Positions 25,427-32,654 of a stretch of DNA of 34,887 nucleotides are shown one piece after another. The notes under the pieces were generated by a model, which ran no database searches, was not told the origin of the DNA, and was given only the letters and a program-made list of their open reading frames with translations. The position numbers and the translations under genes were made by a program. The stretch lies in the NCBI GenBank assembly GCA_963973975.1, contig CAXBCF010000029.1, forward strand, positions 1-34,887. The letters run 5' to 3'. The stretch's first letter is position 1. The number at the start of each line of letters is the position of its first letter. This DNA is from UBA1494_A sp963973975 (GTDB lineage Bacteria; Bacteroidota; Bacteroidia; Flavobacteriales_E; Vicingaceae).

Positions 25427-26114
25427 CTATTGCCACATTAAATGATTCAATTTTCCCCTGCATGGGAATGTTAATCGGATGGCTAACAAAAGCTTTAACT
25501 GAGGAACTAATCCCATGTGATTCGCTTCCCATAACCAATATTGCTGGAAATTTAAATTCAGTGCTATATAAACTTTCACCAGATAAGCTTGCACTGTAAA
25601 TAGGAACGTTGCAATTCTTTAGAAAAGTCACAAGTGAAGTATACATTACTTTCACCCTAAAAATTGAGCCCATGCTCGCTTGCACTACTTTCGGACTGTA
25701 AACATCTACAGTATTTTCTGAGCAAATTATATTATTTACACCCAAACCTTCTGCTGTTCGTAAGATTGTTCCAAGGTTTCCGGGATCTTGAACATTATCT
25801 AAAACTAATGTAATGGTATTTGAAACACTTAAATCGTTTTTTTGAAACTCCACTAATGCTAAAATCCCAGGTGCAGTTTTTAAGCTTGAAAGCTTATCCA
25901 TTTGAAGCTTTGAACATTGTATTAGCTCGACTTCTTCATTAATTTCTAAATTTACTGGTTCAACGCTGACTAGTTGTTTTACTTTAAAATCAGAAGCCAA
26001 GGCTTCTAAAACACCCTTTTCTCCTTCTACAACAAACAAACCCAAAGCATCTCGATATTTTTTCTGCTTCAATGAACGAATTATCTTTTCTTCCTTATTA
26101 CTTAAAATTCTCAT
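25377..26114 (-). CDS. SpoU/TrmH-family RNA 2'-O-methyltransferase
   Basis: The 245-residue protein has an N-terminal substrate-binding region (KYRDALGLFVVEGEKGVLEAL). The knotted SPOUT domain follows with its three motifs: LDNVQDPGNLGTILRTAEGLG (Asn/Arg), LVMGSESHGIS and IPMQGKIESFNVAIATGLIL. It transfers a methyl group from S-adenosylmethionine to a ribose 2'-OH in rRNA or tRNA; the exact site cannot be told. I use ATG 26114; an upstream in-frame ATG at 26141 would overlap tamL. The 3' end overlaps the flavoprotein gene tail to tail by 50 bases, and both C-termini look normal. Confidence 0.92.
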   Translation of the reverse strand: MRILSNKEEKIIRSLKQKKYRDALGLFVVEGEKGVLEALASDFKVKQLVSVEPVNLEINEEVELIQCSKLQMDKLSSLKTAPGILALVEFQKNDLSVSNTITLVLDNVQDPGNLGTILRTAEGLGVNNIICSENTVDVYSPKVVQASMGSIFRVKVMYTSLVTFLKNCNVPIYSASLSGESLYSTEFKFPAILVMGSESHGISSSVKAFVSHPINIPMQGKIESFNVAIATGLILSEIQRQLFLQ

Positions 26115-26120
26115 ATTGTC

Positions 26121-26128
26121 TAATTTCG
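26121..26128 (+). promoter_or_regulatory. Putative -7 element TAATTTCG of tamL
   Basis: This is the third copy of TAATTTCGCA. It ends 7 bases before ATG 26136, implying a very short leader. On the opposite strand TCAGTTTG (26136-26129), one mismatch from consensus, could serve the methyltransferase gene, so the two promoters may lie back to back. Confidence 0.45.
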
Positions 26129-26135
26129 CAAACTG

Positions 26136-28445
26136 ATGCATCTGCCTTTATCAAAACGCTACATTCACACCCTCAAAAGTAAACTAATCTTCGGATTAGC
26201 ACTAGGAATATTTCTTTCATCTTGTGGAACGGCTCGACACCTAAAAGAGGATGAAAAACTACTTACAAACGTCAAAATAAAATTTGAAGGCAAAAGTAAA
26301 TACTCAGACGATTTATACTCTTTAAGTAAGCAAAAACCCAATAGAAAGTTTCTTGGAATATTTAGCATCTATTTAGGAATTTACAACCTCTTTTATTACA
26401 AGGAAAACAGTAAACTAAGAAACAATTTAGGAGAAGCACCAGTAATATTTGACTCTAGTAGTTGTGGGTTGAGCACAGGATTAATGACCCGCTACCTCAA
26501 TAATAGAGGCTATTACAAAAACAACGTAACGTATCAAACAAAATCGAGTAAAAAAAGAGTTAAACTCATTTATAAAGTCAAAAAGAATAAGCGTTTCTTC
26601 ATTTCAAAAGTCAGTCATGATATTAGTGACTCCACAATAGCAGAACTGTATCTCAACGATAGTGTTCAAAAGCATTTAGAAGCGGGTATGCCATTTGACC
26701 TTGAAGAGTTGAAAAAAGAGCGACAGCAAACTGATTACCTCTTAAAAAATAACGGTTATTACCGATTTTTCGAAGATTATGTGGTTTATCAAGTAGACAC
26801 TTTTATGGATCGAAACGAGGCTGAAGTTACCCTAATGATTAAAAACCCAAAAAGGAAAATTGATGCAGCTGTTTCAAAAAACAAACACCAAGTTTATACG
26901 ATCAAAGATGTGATTGTTCGAACAGATTACAATTCTAATGAAACGAATGTAGCAGGAGACACCCTTGATTTCAATAACATCACATTTATTGATTATCAAT
27001 ACGATAAAGTCAATAAACGACTTTTGTCAAAGATTATTCATTTAAAACCTGGTGAAATTTATCGCATTAAAAATCAAGACAACACCTATAGAAATCTTTC
27101 TGAACTAAGGTTATTCAATTCAATCAACATTGTTTTTGAAGAAGTCAAAGGCAGCGAAACAAACGAACTAATTGCTTATATAGATTTAAATCCACGAAAA
27201 AAAAGATCCTTTTCAGTTGAAACTGAAGGAACCAACAACGGTGGAAACCTAGGCGTTAACGGTACGTTAAAGTATCAGAACATCAACACTTTTAGAGGTG
27301 GTGAACTATTTAATTTAGGAGTCAATGGTGGTTTAGAAGCACAAAGAATATTAACAGACGATGATGAAAGTGGGCAGATTGCAGGAGGTGCGTTAGGCTT
27401 CAATACGTTTGAATTTGGACCTAGTGCTAGCCTAGAAATTCCTCGTTTCTTATTTCCAATTAAAACTGACGCATTGTCTTTGTTCAATCCTAGAACGTCA
27501 TTCAATGCATCATTTAATTACCAAGAACGACCTGATTATGTTCGAAACATTACAAAAACATACATCGCTTACACATGGAATTCAAGCCCCACAGTTTCTC
27601 ACATTGTACAGCCATTTGATTTGAGTTATGCTAAAATAAGTCTAAGTCCAGCTTTTGAGCGCTTGTTGCGAGAAATTCAAAATCCATTCTTGACGAATAC
27701 TTATACCGACAACTTAATTATGGCGCTCAAATACAGTTTTATTTTAAACACCCAAGGGAGCAATAAGTTAAGAAACCATCAATTCATACGTGTAAACTTA
27801 GAATCTTCGGGAAATCTTCTTTCTGCAATAACTGACGGCTTTAACGATAGTCAGAATGAAGATGGTTCTTATAATTTTTTAAATATCCGCTATGCTCAAT
27901 ATTTTAAAAGTGATTTTGACTACCGCTATTACCAGAAACTAAACAACAACGAAATGGTCTATCGCTTAGCAGTTGGAATTGGTTTACCATATGGCAACAG
28001 TGTGGCAATGCCTTTTGAAAAGAGTTTTTATGCTGGTGGAGCCAACAACAATCGTGCGTGGAGAGCTAGAGAATTAGGCCCTGGGACACTTTCTGATTCT
28101 ATTCGCCAAAATGTTGACCAGATTGGTAACTTCAAAATTGAGTTGAACTTAGAATACCGTTTTCCAATCTCTAAGTTATTTGAAAGTGCTGTTTTTATTG
28201 ATGCCGGAAATATTTGGAACGTAAGACAAGATGAAGATCGTTTTGAAACCCAATTTGCCATTGATCGACTGTGGGATGGTTTGGCAATTGGAATTGGCAC
28301 TGGAATTCGTTTAAATTTTACATTTTTTATACTCCGACTAGATGTAGCTGCTCCTTTCAAAGATCCTGGCTCCATTGATCCAACTCAATTGAAATTAAAA
28401 TTGAACGAAACCAATCTCAACTTGGGAATTGGTTATCCTTTCTAA
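26136..28445 (+). CDS. tamL: TamL-type outer-membrane lipoprotein (Omp85 family)
   Basis: The 769-residue protein has a lipoprotein signal (about 15-30, GLALGIFLSSCGTARHL; lipid-carrying Cys at about 30). This is followed by EDEKLLTNVKIKFEG, the typical entry into POTRA-like domains of Bacteroidota TamL. The middle part (about 90-350) has POTRA-style repeats, and the last 400 residues form a 16-strand-type barrel. The Omp85 motif AGGANNNRAWRARELGPG carries NRAW in place of the usual VRGY-like sequence. LNLEYRFPIS and a terminal ...NLGIGYPF follow. It should work with TamB in placing outer-membrane proteins or lipids. A promoter element ends 7 bases before the ATG. Confidence 0.9.
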   Translation: MHLPLSKRYIHTLKSKLIFGLALGIFLSSCGTARHLKEDEKLLTNVKIKFEGKSKYSDDLYSLSKQKPNRKFLGIFSIYLGIYNLFYYKENSKLRNNLGEAPVIFDSSSCGLSTGLMTRYLNNRGYYKNNVTYQTKSSKKRVKLIYKVKKNKRFFISKVSHDISDSTIAELYLNDSVQKHLEAGMPFDLEELKKERQQTDYLLKNNGYYRFFEDYVVYQVDTFMDRNEAEVTLMIKNPKRKIDAAVSKNKHQVYTIKDVIVRTDYNSNETNVAGDTLDFNNITFIDYQYDKVNKRLLSKIIHLKPGEIYRIKNQDNTYRNLSELRLFNSINIVFEEVKGSETNELIAYIDLNPRKKRSFSVETEGTNNGGNLGVNGTLKYQNINTFRGGELFNLGVNGGLEAQRILTDDDESGQIAGGALGFNTFEFGPSASLEIPRFLFPIKTDALSLFNPRTSFNASFNYQERPDYVRNITKTYIAYTWNSSPTVSHIVQPFDLSYAKISLSPAFERLLREIQNPFLTNTYTDNLIMALKYSFILNTQGSNKLRNHQFIRVNLESSGNLLSAITDGFNDSQNEDGSYNFLNIRYAQYFKSDFDYRYYQKLNNNEMVYRLAVGIGLPYGNSVAMPFEKSFYAGGANNNRAWRARELGPGTLSDSIRQNVDQIGNFKIELNLEYRFPISKLFESAVFIDAGNIWNVRQDEDRFETQFAIDRLWDGLAIGIGTGIRLNFTFFILRLDVAAPFKDPGSIDPTQLKLKLNETNLNLGIGYPF

Positions 28446-28492
28446 ACTGTTTTTTAGAATTTTGACTTTAGACCTTAGAATTTTAGAAAAAA

Positions 28493-28507
28493 ACAACTAC
28501 TAGTTGT
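28493..28507. promoter_or_regulatory. 15-base perfect palindrome upstream of a small membrane gene
   Basis: ACAACTA (28493-28499), centre C, TAGTTGT (28501-28507). It lies 49 bases before the ATG at 28557 and 47 bases after the tamL stop. It could be an operator; no T-run follows, so it is not a terminator. Confidence 0.35.
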
Positions 28508-28556
28508 ATAATTAAATGAATTGTTTTATCATTGACAAAACCAAATCATTTTAATT

Positions 28557-28796
28557 ATGGAAAATCAAAACAATTCAGGTGTCATAAAAACCAGTGAATG
28601 GGTCGTCACCATTTTAATTACAGCAATTCCTTTAGTGGGTTTTATTATGTTATTTGTTTGGGCTTTTGGAGGCAATACCAACCAATCTAAAGCAAATTGG
28701 GCAAAGGCTGCATTAATTTGGGTCGCAATAAGCATAGTGCTTTACGCATTAATCGCTGCAATTTTTGGTGCTGCATTTTTAGCCTCCATGAGCTAA
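28557..28796 (+). CDS. Small membrane protein, two helices
   Basis: The 79-residue protein has a polar start (MENQNNSGVIKTSEW) and helix one (VVTILITAIPLVGFIMLFVWAF). A short loop GGNTNQSKANWAKA precedes helix two (ALIWVAISIVLYALIAAIFGAAF). The IPLVGFIMLFVWAFGG...SKANWAKA pattern recurs in Bacteroidota small proteins of unknown role. It is probably an inner-membrane protein with a cytoplasmic N-terminus. It stands alone, with a 15-base palindrome upstream. Confidence 0.75.
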   Translation: MENQNNSGVIKTSEWVVTILITAIPLVGFIMLFVWAFGGNTNQSKANWAKAALIWVAISIVLYALIAAIFGAAFLASMS

Positions 28797-28967
28797 ATAA
28801 ACCACTTTTACAAGATAGTTTATTAATTGAAGTGTATTTATTATATACCTCGAGTGTAACTTTATTTGCCTTTCCAAAGCATTAACCTAACTTTTTTAAT
28901 TGCAACAAGTTTTTTTAACACTTAGTTAAAATAAGTTACGATGCTTCAAGACTAGTTTTAGATATAG

Positions 28968-28975
28968 TATTTTTG
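28968..28975 (+). promoter_or_regulatory. Putative -7 element TATTTTTG of the carbonic anhydrase gene
   Basis: This is an exact TAnnTTTG match 43 bases before ATG 29019, leaving a normal-length leader. No clear -33 box is visible. Confidence 0.45.
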
Positions 28976-29018
28976 TTCGAAGGTCAATCAGAAGCAAGAT
29001 ATCAACTAAAATCAATTT

Positions 29019-29630
29019 ATGAAAGCACACACACAGTTTACACAAGAGAATCTAACACCAAAAGATGCACATGAGATATTAGTAGAAGGAAATGCTCGAT
29101 TTGTAAATAACTTAAAAGCAAACAGAGATTTAAAGAACCAAGTTTTAGAAACCAGTAAAGGTCAGTATCCTTTTGCTGTGATTTTAAGCTGCATTGATTC
29201 AAGAGTGCCTGCTGAGTTAGTTTTCGACCAAGGTATTGGCGATGTGTTTAGTGCACGCGTTGCAGGAAATATTATCAATACAGACATTTTAGGTTCTATG
29301 GAATATGCTTGTAAAATTGCAGGGTCTAAAATTGTGGTGGTAATGGGTCATACTAAATGTGGTGCTGTAATTTCTAGTTGCCAACATGTTGAACTTGGTA
29401 ATATTACTTCTCTTCTCGATCGTATTAAACCAATAGTTATTGCTTTCGAAGAAAAAGGAATTACGCTTGAAGGTGATGCAGTAGAAGAAGTTGCAGCTGA
29501 AAATGTAAAACAATCCATACGTCAAATCCGAAAACTAAGTCCGATTTTAAAAGAAATGGAAGATGATGGTGAAATCGAAATTGTTGGTGCTATGTACGAT
29601 GTCAACTCAGGAGTTGTAGATTTTTATTAA
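29019..29630 (+). CDS. Beta-class carbonic anhydrase
   Basis: The 203-residue cytoplasmic enzyme hydrates CO2 to bicarbonate. Zinc ligands are Cys58, His111 and Cys114 with the Asp60-Arg62 dyad (SCIDSRVP, MGHTKCGA). The family core LVFDQGIGDVFSARVAGNI and SMEYACKIAGSKIVVVMGH are intact, and the protein ends with a typical C-terminal strand VGAMYDVNSGVVDFY. No signal peptide is present. Length is standard for bacterial beta-CAs. A lipoprotein-signal relic begins right after its stop codon. Confidence 0.95.
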   Translation: MKAHTQFTQENLTPKDAHEILVEGNARFVNNLKANRDLKNQVLETSKGQYPFAVILSCIDSRVPAELVFDQGIGDVFSARVAGNIINTDILGSMEYACKIAGSKIVVVMGHTKCGAVISSCQHVELGNITSLLDRIKPIVIAFEEKGITLEGDAVEEVAAENVKQSIRQIRKLSPILKEMEDDGEIEIVGAMYDVNSGVVDFY

Positions 29631-29738
29631 AGGAAAAATTATTTTAAGTTTATTTTAATTTGGCAATTTCTGATTGTGAGCTCATTTTTATTTGCCAACA
29701 TTACTTTTTGCAAAAAGGAGGACGAAAACCTTGATTAA
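29631..29738 (+). pseudogene. Relic of a lipoprotein gene (signal peptide only, no start codon)
   Basis: Directly after the carbonic anhydrase stop, in the same frame, 35 codons read RKNYFKFILIWQFL..., then SSFLFANITFCKKEDENLD and a stop at 29736-29738. The basic start, long hydrophobic core and Cys followed by KKEDE have the shape of a Bacteroidota lipoprotein signal. The first codon is AGG where ATG would give MKNYFKF. The frame stops nine residues after the lipid-carrying Cys. It is either a decayed gene or a tiny lipoprotein using a rare start codon; I favour decay. Confidence 0.4.
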
Positions 29739-30151
29739 ACCAAAAAAGTAACTGAAATTTAAGTTAGTTCAGATCAGATTGATTTTTAATTGATAAAACT
29801 ATTTATAATCCAAAAAATAACTGATTCATATTAATTTTCCTTTCGAGTGTTTTAGCTAAAAAAAATATCCAACTTAACTCAATAATTAAATAAATTTTGT
29901 TTACCTTCTTATTATAATTTATATGAACTAGTTTTTTAAGAAATCTCTCCATTCATTTTTAAACTACCAATAAATCAATTTTACTGTGAACAGCTAAATC
30001 AGTGAAGGCTTCAAAACTGATTTCTCACTGAATCTCAATTGTTTTTTAAGTTAAAGCCTATGATGAAATCATATCTTTATATCAGTATGTTTACCCCTAT
30101 CTTTCCTTGAGGATGTTGGGGTCAAAATTTTTCCTCATTCATCGATAGTTC
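29739..30151. other. AT-rich spacer with two inverted repeats
   Basis: I see no gene. AAATCAGT (29996-30003) faces ACTGATTT (30016-30023), with GAAGGCTTC inside. ACCCC (30093-30097) faces GGGGT (30118-30122) with an inner TCC/GGA, followed on the plus strand by an A/T-rich stretch that might end transcription from the left. Confidence 0.4.
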
Positions 30152-30528
30152 TTAGATTTTCACTTCAATTTCACTTACTCCATCTTCAGGTGGCCCAAAT
30201 CTTAAATATGCTATTGCTCCTTTCATAAAATCCGTTTGTTGTAGCTTAGGTTGAATAGCTTTAAAGAGCGTTTCTGCATTTGGACCATAACATAAATAAA
30301 GACCCATGATAGCAATCAATTGACATTTCATGTCCATCATACTCCCCAACCCTCTCTCGGTCAATTATCATACCTAATTGGTCTTCAAGTTGAATTAGAG
30401 GTAAACTCATCAATGCCGTAGAAAAAATTAATGATTACAACATGTTCAGCAACTATTTTTTTGAAACAAAGTTTACTTTTCCTAATAGTTTGTCTAATAT
30501 TCTCAATTACCCTATTATTAGATGGTTG
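30152..30528 (-). pseudogene. Frameshifted gene of a small uncharacterised family (YGPNAETLF...FGPPEDGV)
   Basis: Three consecutive minus-strand pieces in different frames join into one protein-like sequence. Piece one (30528-30400) ends AEHVVIINFFYGIDEFT. Piece two (30398-30291) begins LIQLEDQLGMIIDRERVGEY, continues DGHEMSID and ends GSLFM. Piece three (30289-30152) begins YGPNAETLFKAIQPKLQQTD and ends FGPPEDGVSEIEVKI. Each junction has one extra base (30399; 30289 or 30290). I recall intact small bacterial proteins with this YGP-[DN]A...FMKGA...GPPEDGV pattern, but no name. No ATG is left in the first piece, so the start is lost too. Piece three alone can be read as a 70-residue frame, which hides the break. 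A sequencing error could explain one shift, hardly all the defects. Confidence 0.7.
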
Positions 30529-30639
30529 CTAGTTATCAATGTGCAACATACATAAAAAATCATTCTAAATATATAAAGTATATGATAAAAAATAAGCTAA
30601 AATTACTAACTTGTCGATTATATCTTAAAACCAACAGCT

Positions 30640-30780
30640 ATGAAAAAGATTCTTTCGATTATACTAATCCTAATAGCATTAATCATGATCTTCTTGAGTT
30701 TTAAAATTGAAGTACTAGCTCCTGCCCTTACAGGAATTGGATTTATAGTTATTGCGTTACTTTTTAATACAAGAAAGTAG
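30640..30780 (+). CDS. 46-residue membrane peptide
   Basis: ATG 30640 to TAG 30778 encodes MKKILSIILILIALIMIFLS, then FKIEVLAPALTGIGFIVIAL and the tail LFNTRK. It has a basic start, two hydrophobic helices separated by a short polar turn (FKIEVLAP) and a basic end. This shape recurs in small Bacteroidota membrane proteins near short hypothetical genes. It could instead be a signal-like chance frame, but the composition and the clean start/stop support translation. It lies divergent from the pseudogene. Confidence 0.6.
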   Translation: MKKILSIILILIALIMIFLSFKIEVLAPALTGIGFIVIALLFNTRK

Positions 30781-31119
30781 ATTTTTTGAAAATTTATCAC
30801 ACAAAAAATGTCTTTTAAATTACAATTAAGTTTTTTTTTTGGAGGTGGCAAAGTTTGTACCTTAGATTAACTTACTAATTAAAAGTATTTTACAACTATT
30901 CAGAGCAATATGTAAGTTTTTAAAAATTGCTCCCAATTGAATTCTCTATTTTTTAGTTAAAAATATTAACCCTAATTTGGTGCCAGTTATAAATTATCTG
31001 CTGGCTATTAAATTTATCCAAATTATAGCTTTTAAGGAGCTTAATTACTCTAGGTATAGTTTATTCAACTCAAATAAAGCTGATAATAGCTTTTAATTTA
31101 AAATCAAAAAACAAGAATT
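30781..31119. other. AT-rich spacer upstream of the Kelch gene
   Basis: I see no gene. GAGCAAT (30903-30909) faces ATTGCTC (30926-30932). A run of ten or more T residues followed by GGAGGTGGCAAAGTTTG lies at about 30830-30856; AAAGTTTG is one mismatch from the promoter consensus, but it is about 260 bases from the next start. Confidence 0.4.
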
Positions 31120-32331
31120 ATGAATAAAATTTTACTTTCTACACTTTTTTTATTTTCTACAACGATTATTGCACAATCTTGGGAAAGACTATCTAACATC
31201 CCAATAGGAAAACACCACTTCATTTCATTTTCTTTAGATGGAAAGGGTTACGCCGTAACTGGCACATCCTCTTTGGAACAAGCTACAAATGATGTTTATC
31301 AGTACGATCCCATTACCGACACTTGGTCAAGTTTAACAGATTTTCCAGGTGCAGCACGTAGCTTTGGCATTGGAACTGTTGCTAACGGCAAAGCTTATTT
31401 AGGTTTTGGAGCAAACGCCACCCAATTTCTAAATGACTTCTGGAGCTTCGATCCTAGCGATAGCTCATGGACACAACTAGCGAGTTGCGGCTGCTCTTCA
31501 AGGAGACATCCTGCGCTAATCGCTATTGGAGATAGAATTTACGTAGGCTTAGGTGACAATGATATTATTGGAAATCTCAGAGATTGGTGGATGTATGATA
31601 TTAATGCTAACACTTGGACTCGAATAGCTGACCTTCCTGGCCCTCAGAGACACCACCCTTATATGTTTAATGCAGGTGGAGAAGTTTTTGCGGGACTTGG
31701 TCATGGTTTCAATGGTAGTTTTGGAGTAATTTATAATAGCTGGTATAAGTTAGATACTGCTTTAAATACATGGTCGGCTATGAATAATTTTCCAGGTGAA
31801 GCAAGAGTAGCAGGAACACAATTTAGTTTTAACGGTCATGGTTATGTTTTAAGTGGAGACGGAAGTGACCACAATTATATGCCTACAGGAGAAATGTGGC
31901 GATATAATCCTGATAGAGATGCATGGAATGAGCTAACTGCTCACCCTGGTATAAGCAGATGGGCCCCAGCTAGTTTTGTGATCGACAACGATGTTTACTT
32001 CTTTGGTGGACTTAATCGTGTTACAAATTCTTTTCCAATAGATTTATGGAAATTTGATTTAACAGACACAATTACTGGTTTAGACGAACAGAAACTTATC
32101 TTATCCAATACCTATGTTTATCCAAATCCAGCAAATGAATTTTTACTGTGGGAAAACGATGCAAAAATTACCGATGTAAGAGTCTACAATACATTAGGTA
32201 AATTGATTTTAACAAGAACAGCAAAAGCAAAAAGAATAAATACAGCTCAGTTTAACAGCGGTTTGTACTTAGTCCAATTTTATGCTAAAAATGAGCTTAT
32301 TAAAACATCTAAAGTATTGATTAAACATTAA
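31120..32331 (+). CDS. Secreted Kelch-repeat protein with T9SS sorting domain
   Basis: The 403-residue protein has a signal peptide (MNKILLSTLFLFSTTIIAQ) followed by about six Kelch blades (about 20-310). The repeating pattern is ...GKGYAVTG...VYQYDPITDTWSSLTDFPG, ...KAYLGFG...FWSFDPSDSSWTQLA and ...EVFAGLGHGF. These fold as a beta-propeller. The last 80 residues are a type IX sorting domain (YVYPNPANEFLLWEN, VRVYNTLGKLILTR, FNSGLYLVQF, KVLIKH). It is exported to the cell surface or medium; the binding partner or any enzyme activity is unknown. A textbook terminator follows 54 bases after its stop, so it is the last or only gene of its transcript. Confidence 0.92.
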   Translation: MNKILLSTLFLFSTTIIAQSWERLSNIPIGKHHFISFSLDGKGYAVTGTSSLEQATNDVYQYDPITDTWSSLTDFPGAARSFGIGTVANGKAYLGFGANATQFLNDFWSFDPSDSSWTQLASCGCSSRRHPALIAIGDRIYVGLGDNDIIGNLRDWWMYDINANTWTRIADLPGPQRHHPYMFNAGGEVFAGLGHGFNGSFGVIYNSWYKLDTALNTWSAMNNFPGEARVAGTQFSFNGHGYVLSGDGSDHNYMPTGEMWRYNPDRDAWNELTAHPGISRWAPASFVIDNDVYFFGGLNRVTNSFPIDLWKFDLTDTITGLDEQKLILSNTYVYPNPANEFLLWENDAKITDVRVYNTLGKLILTRTAKAKRINTAQFNSGLYLVQFYAKNELIKTSKVLIKH

Positions 32332-32654
32332 GTAACTCTTATCTAAAGCAATTTATTTAAACTCAACCAATTGTAACACCATACAAAGAACCTTTCTCAA
32401 AAGAAAGGTTCTTTTTTTAGAGGCTAAAAGAATGATTTTCTAATTACACTTTCAAATTCTTCTTTCTTTATTATCGTAATCAAACTATGAGCTTCTTTTA
32501 AAATAGCTTAAAATTTAATTTAATGAAATTCTCAACTAATATTTAAAATTTAAAACGAGAAAAATTAATAACTTAGGCCCTATGTTTTTGTTATAAAAGG
32601 AACCACCACTAACTAGTTAAATTATTGATTTTTAATTATGTTGATCTCATCTCT
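32332..32654. other. Spacer with terminator and promoter region
   Basis: It holds the Kelch gene terminator (32385-32418) and, further right, TATGTTTT (32581-32588), one mismatch from TAnnTTTG and 66 bases before the TTG start at 32655. A six-codon ATG frame lies at 32638-32658. Confidence 0.5.
32385..32418 (+). terminator. Intrinsic terminator after the Kelch gene
   Basis: AAAGAACCTTTCT (32385-32397) and AGAAAGGTTCTTT (32402-32414) form a perfect 13-base stem with the loop CAAA, followed by T residues to 32418. The A-tract on the left suggests it could work on both strands. Confidence 0.92.

Noticed and set aside
28028..28375. 115-codon open frame on the minus strand
   Set aside because: It lies wholly inside the barrel-coding part of tamL, whose frame is strongly supported; the minus frame has no domain-like features.
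30093..30122. Strong terminator at ACCCC...GGGGT
   Set aside because: The outer stem is only five bases with a long imperfect interior, and the T-rich stretch is separated by four bases; kept only as a remark in the spacer entry.
30522..30704. 60-codon plus-strand open frame beginning in the pseudogene region
   Set aside because: Its composition is unlike a protein (many Tyr, Asn and Lys from AT-rich sequence). The overlapping frame at 30640 gives a far better membrane peptide, and the minus strand carries the broken gene.
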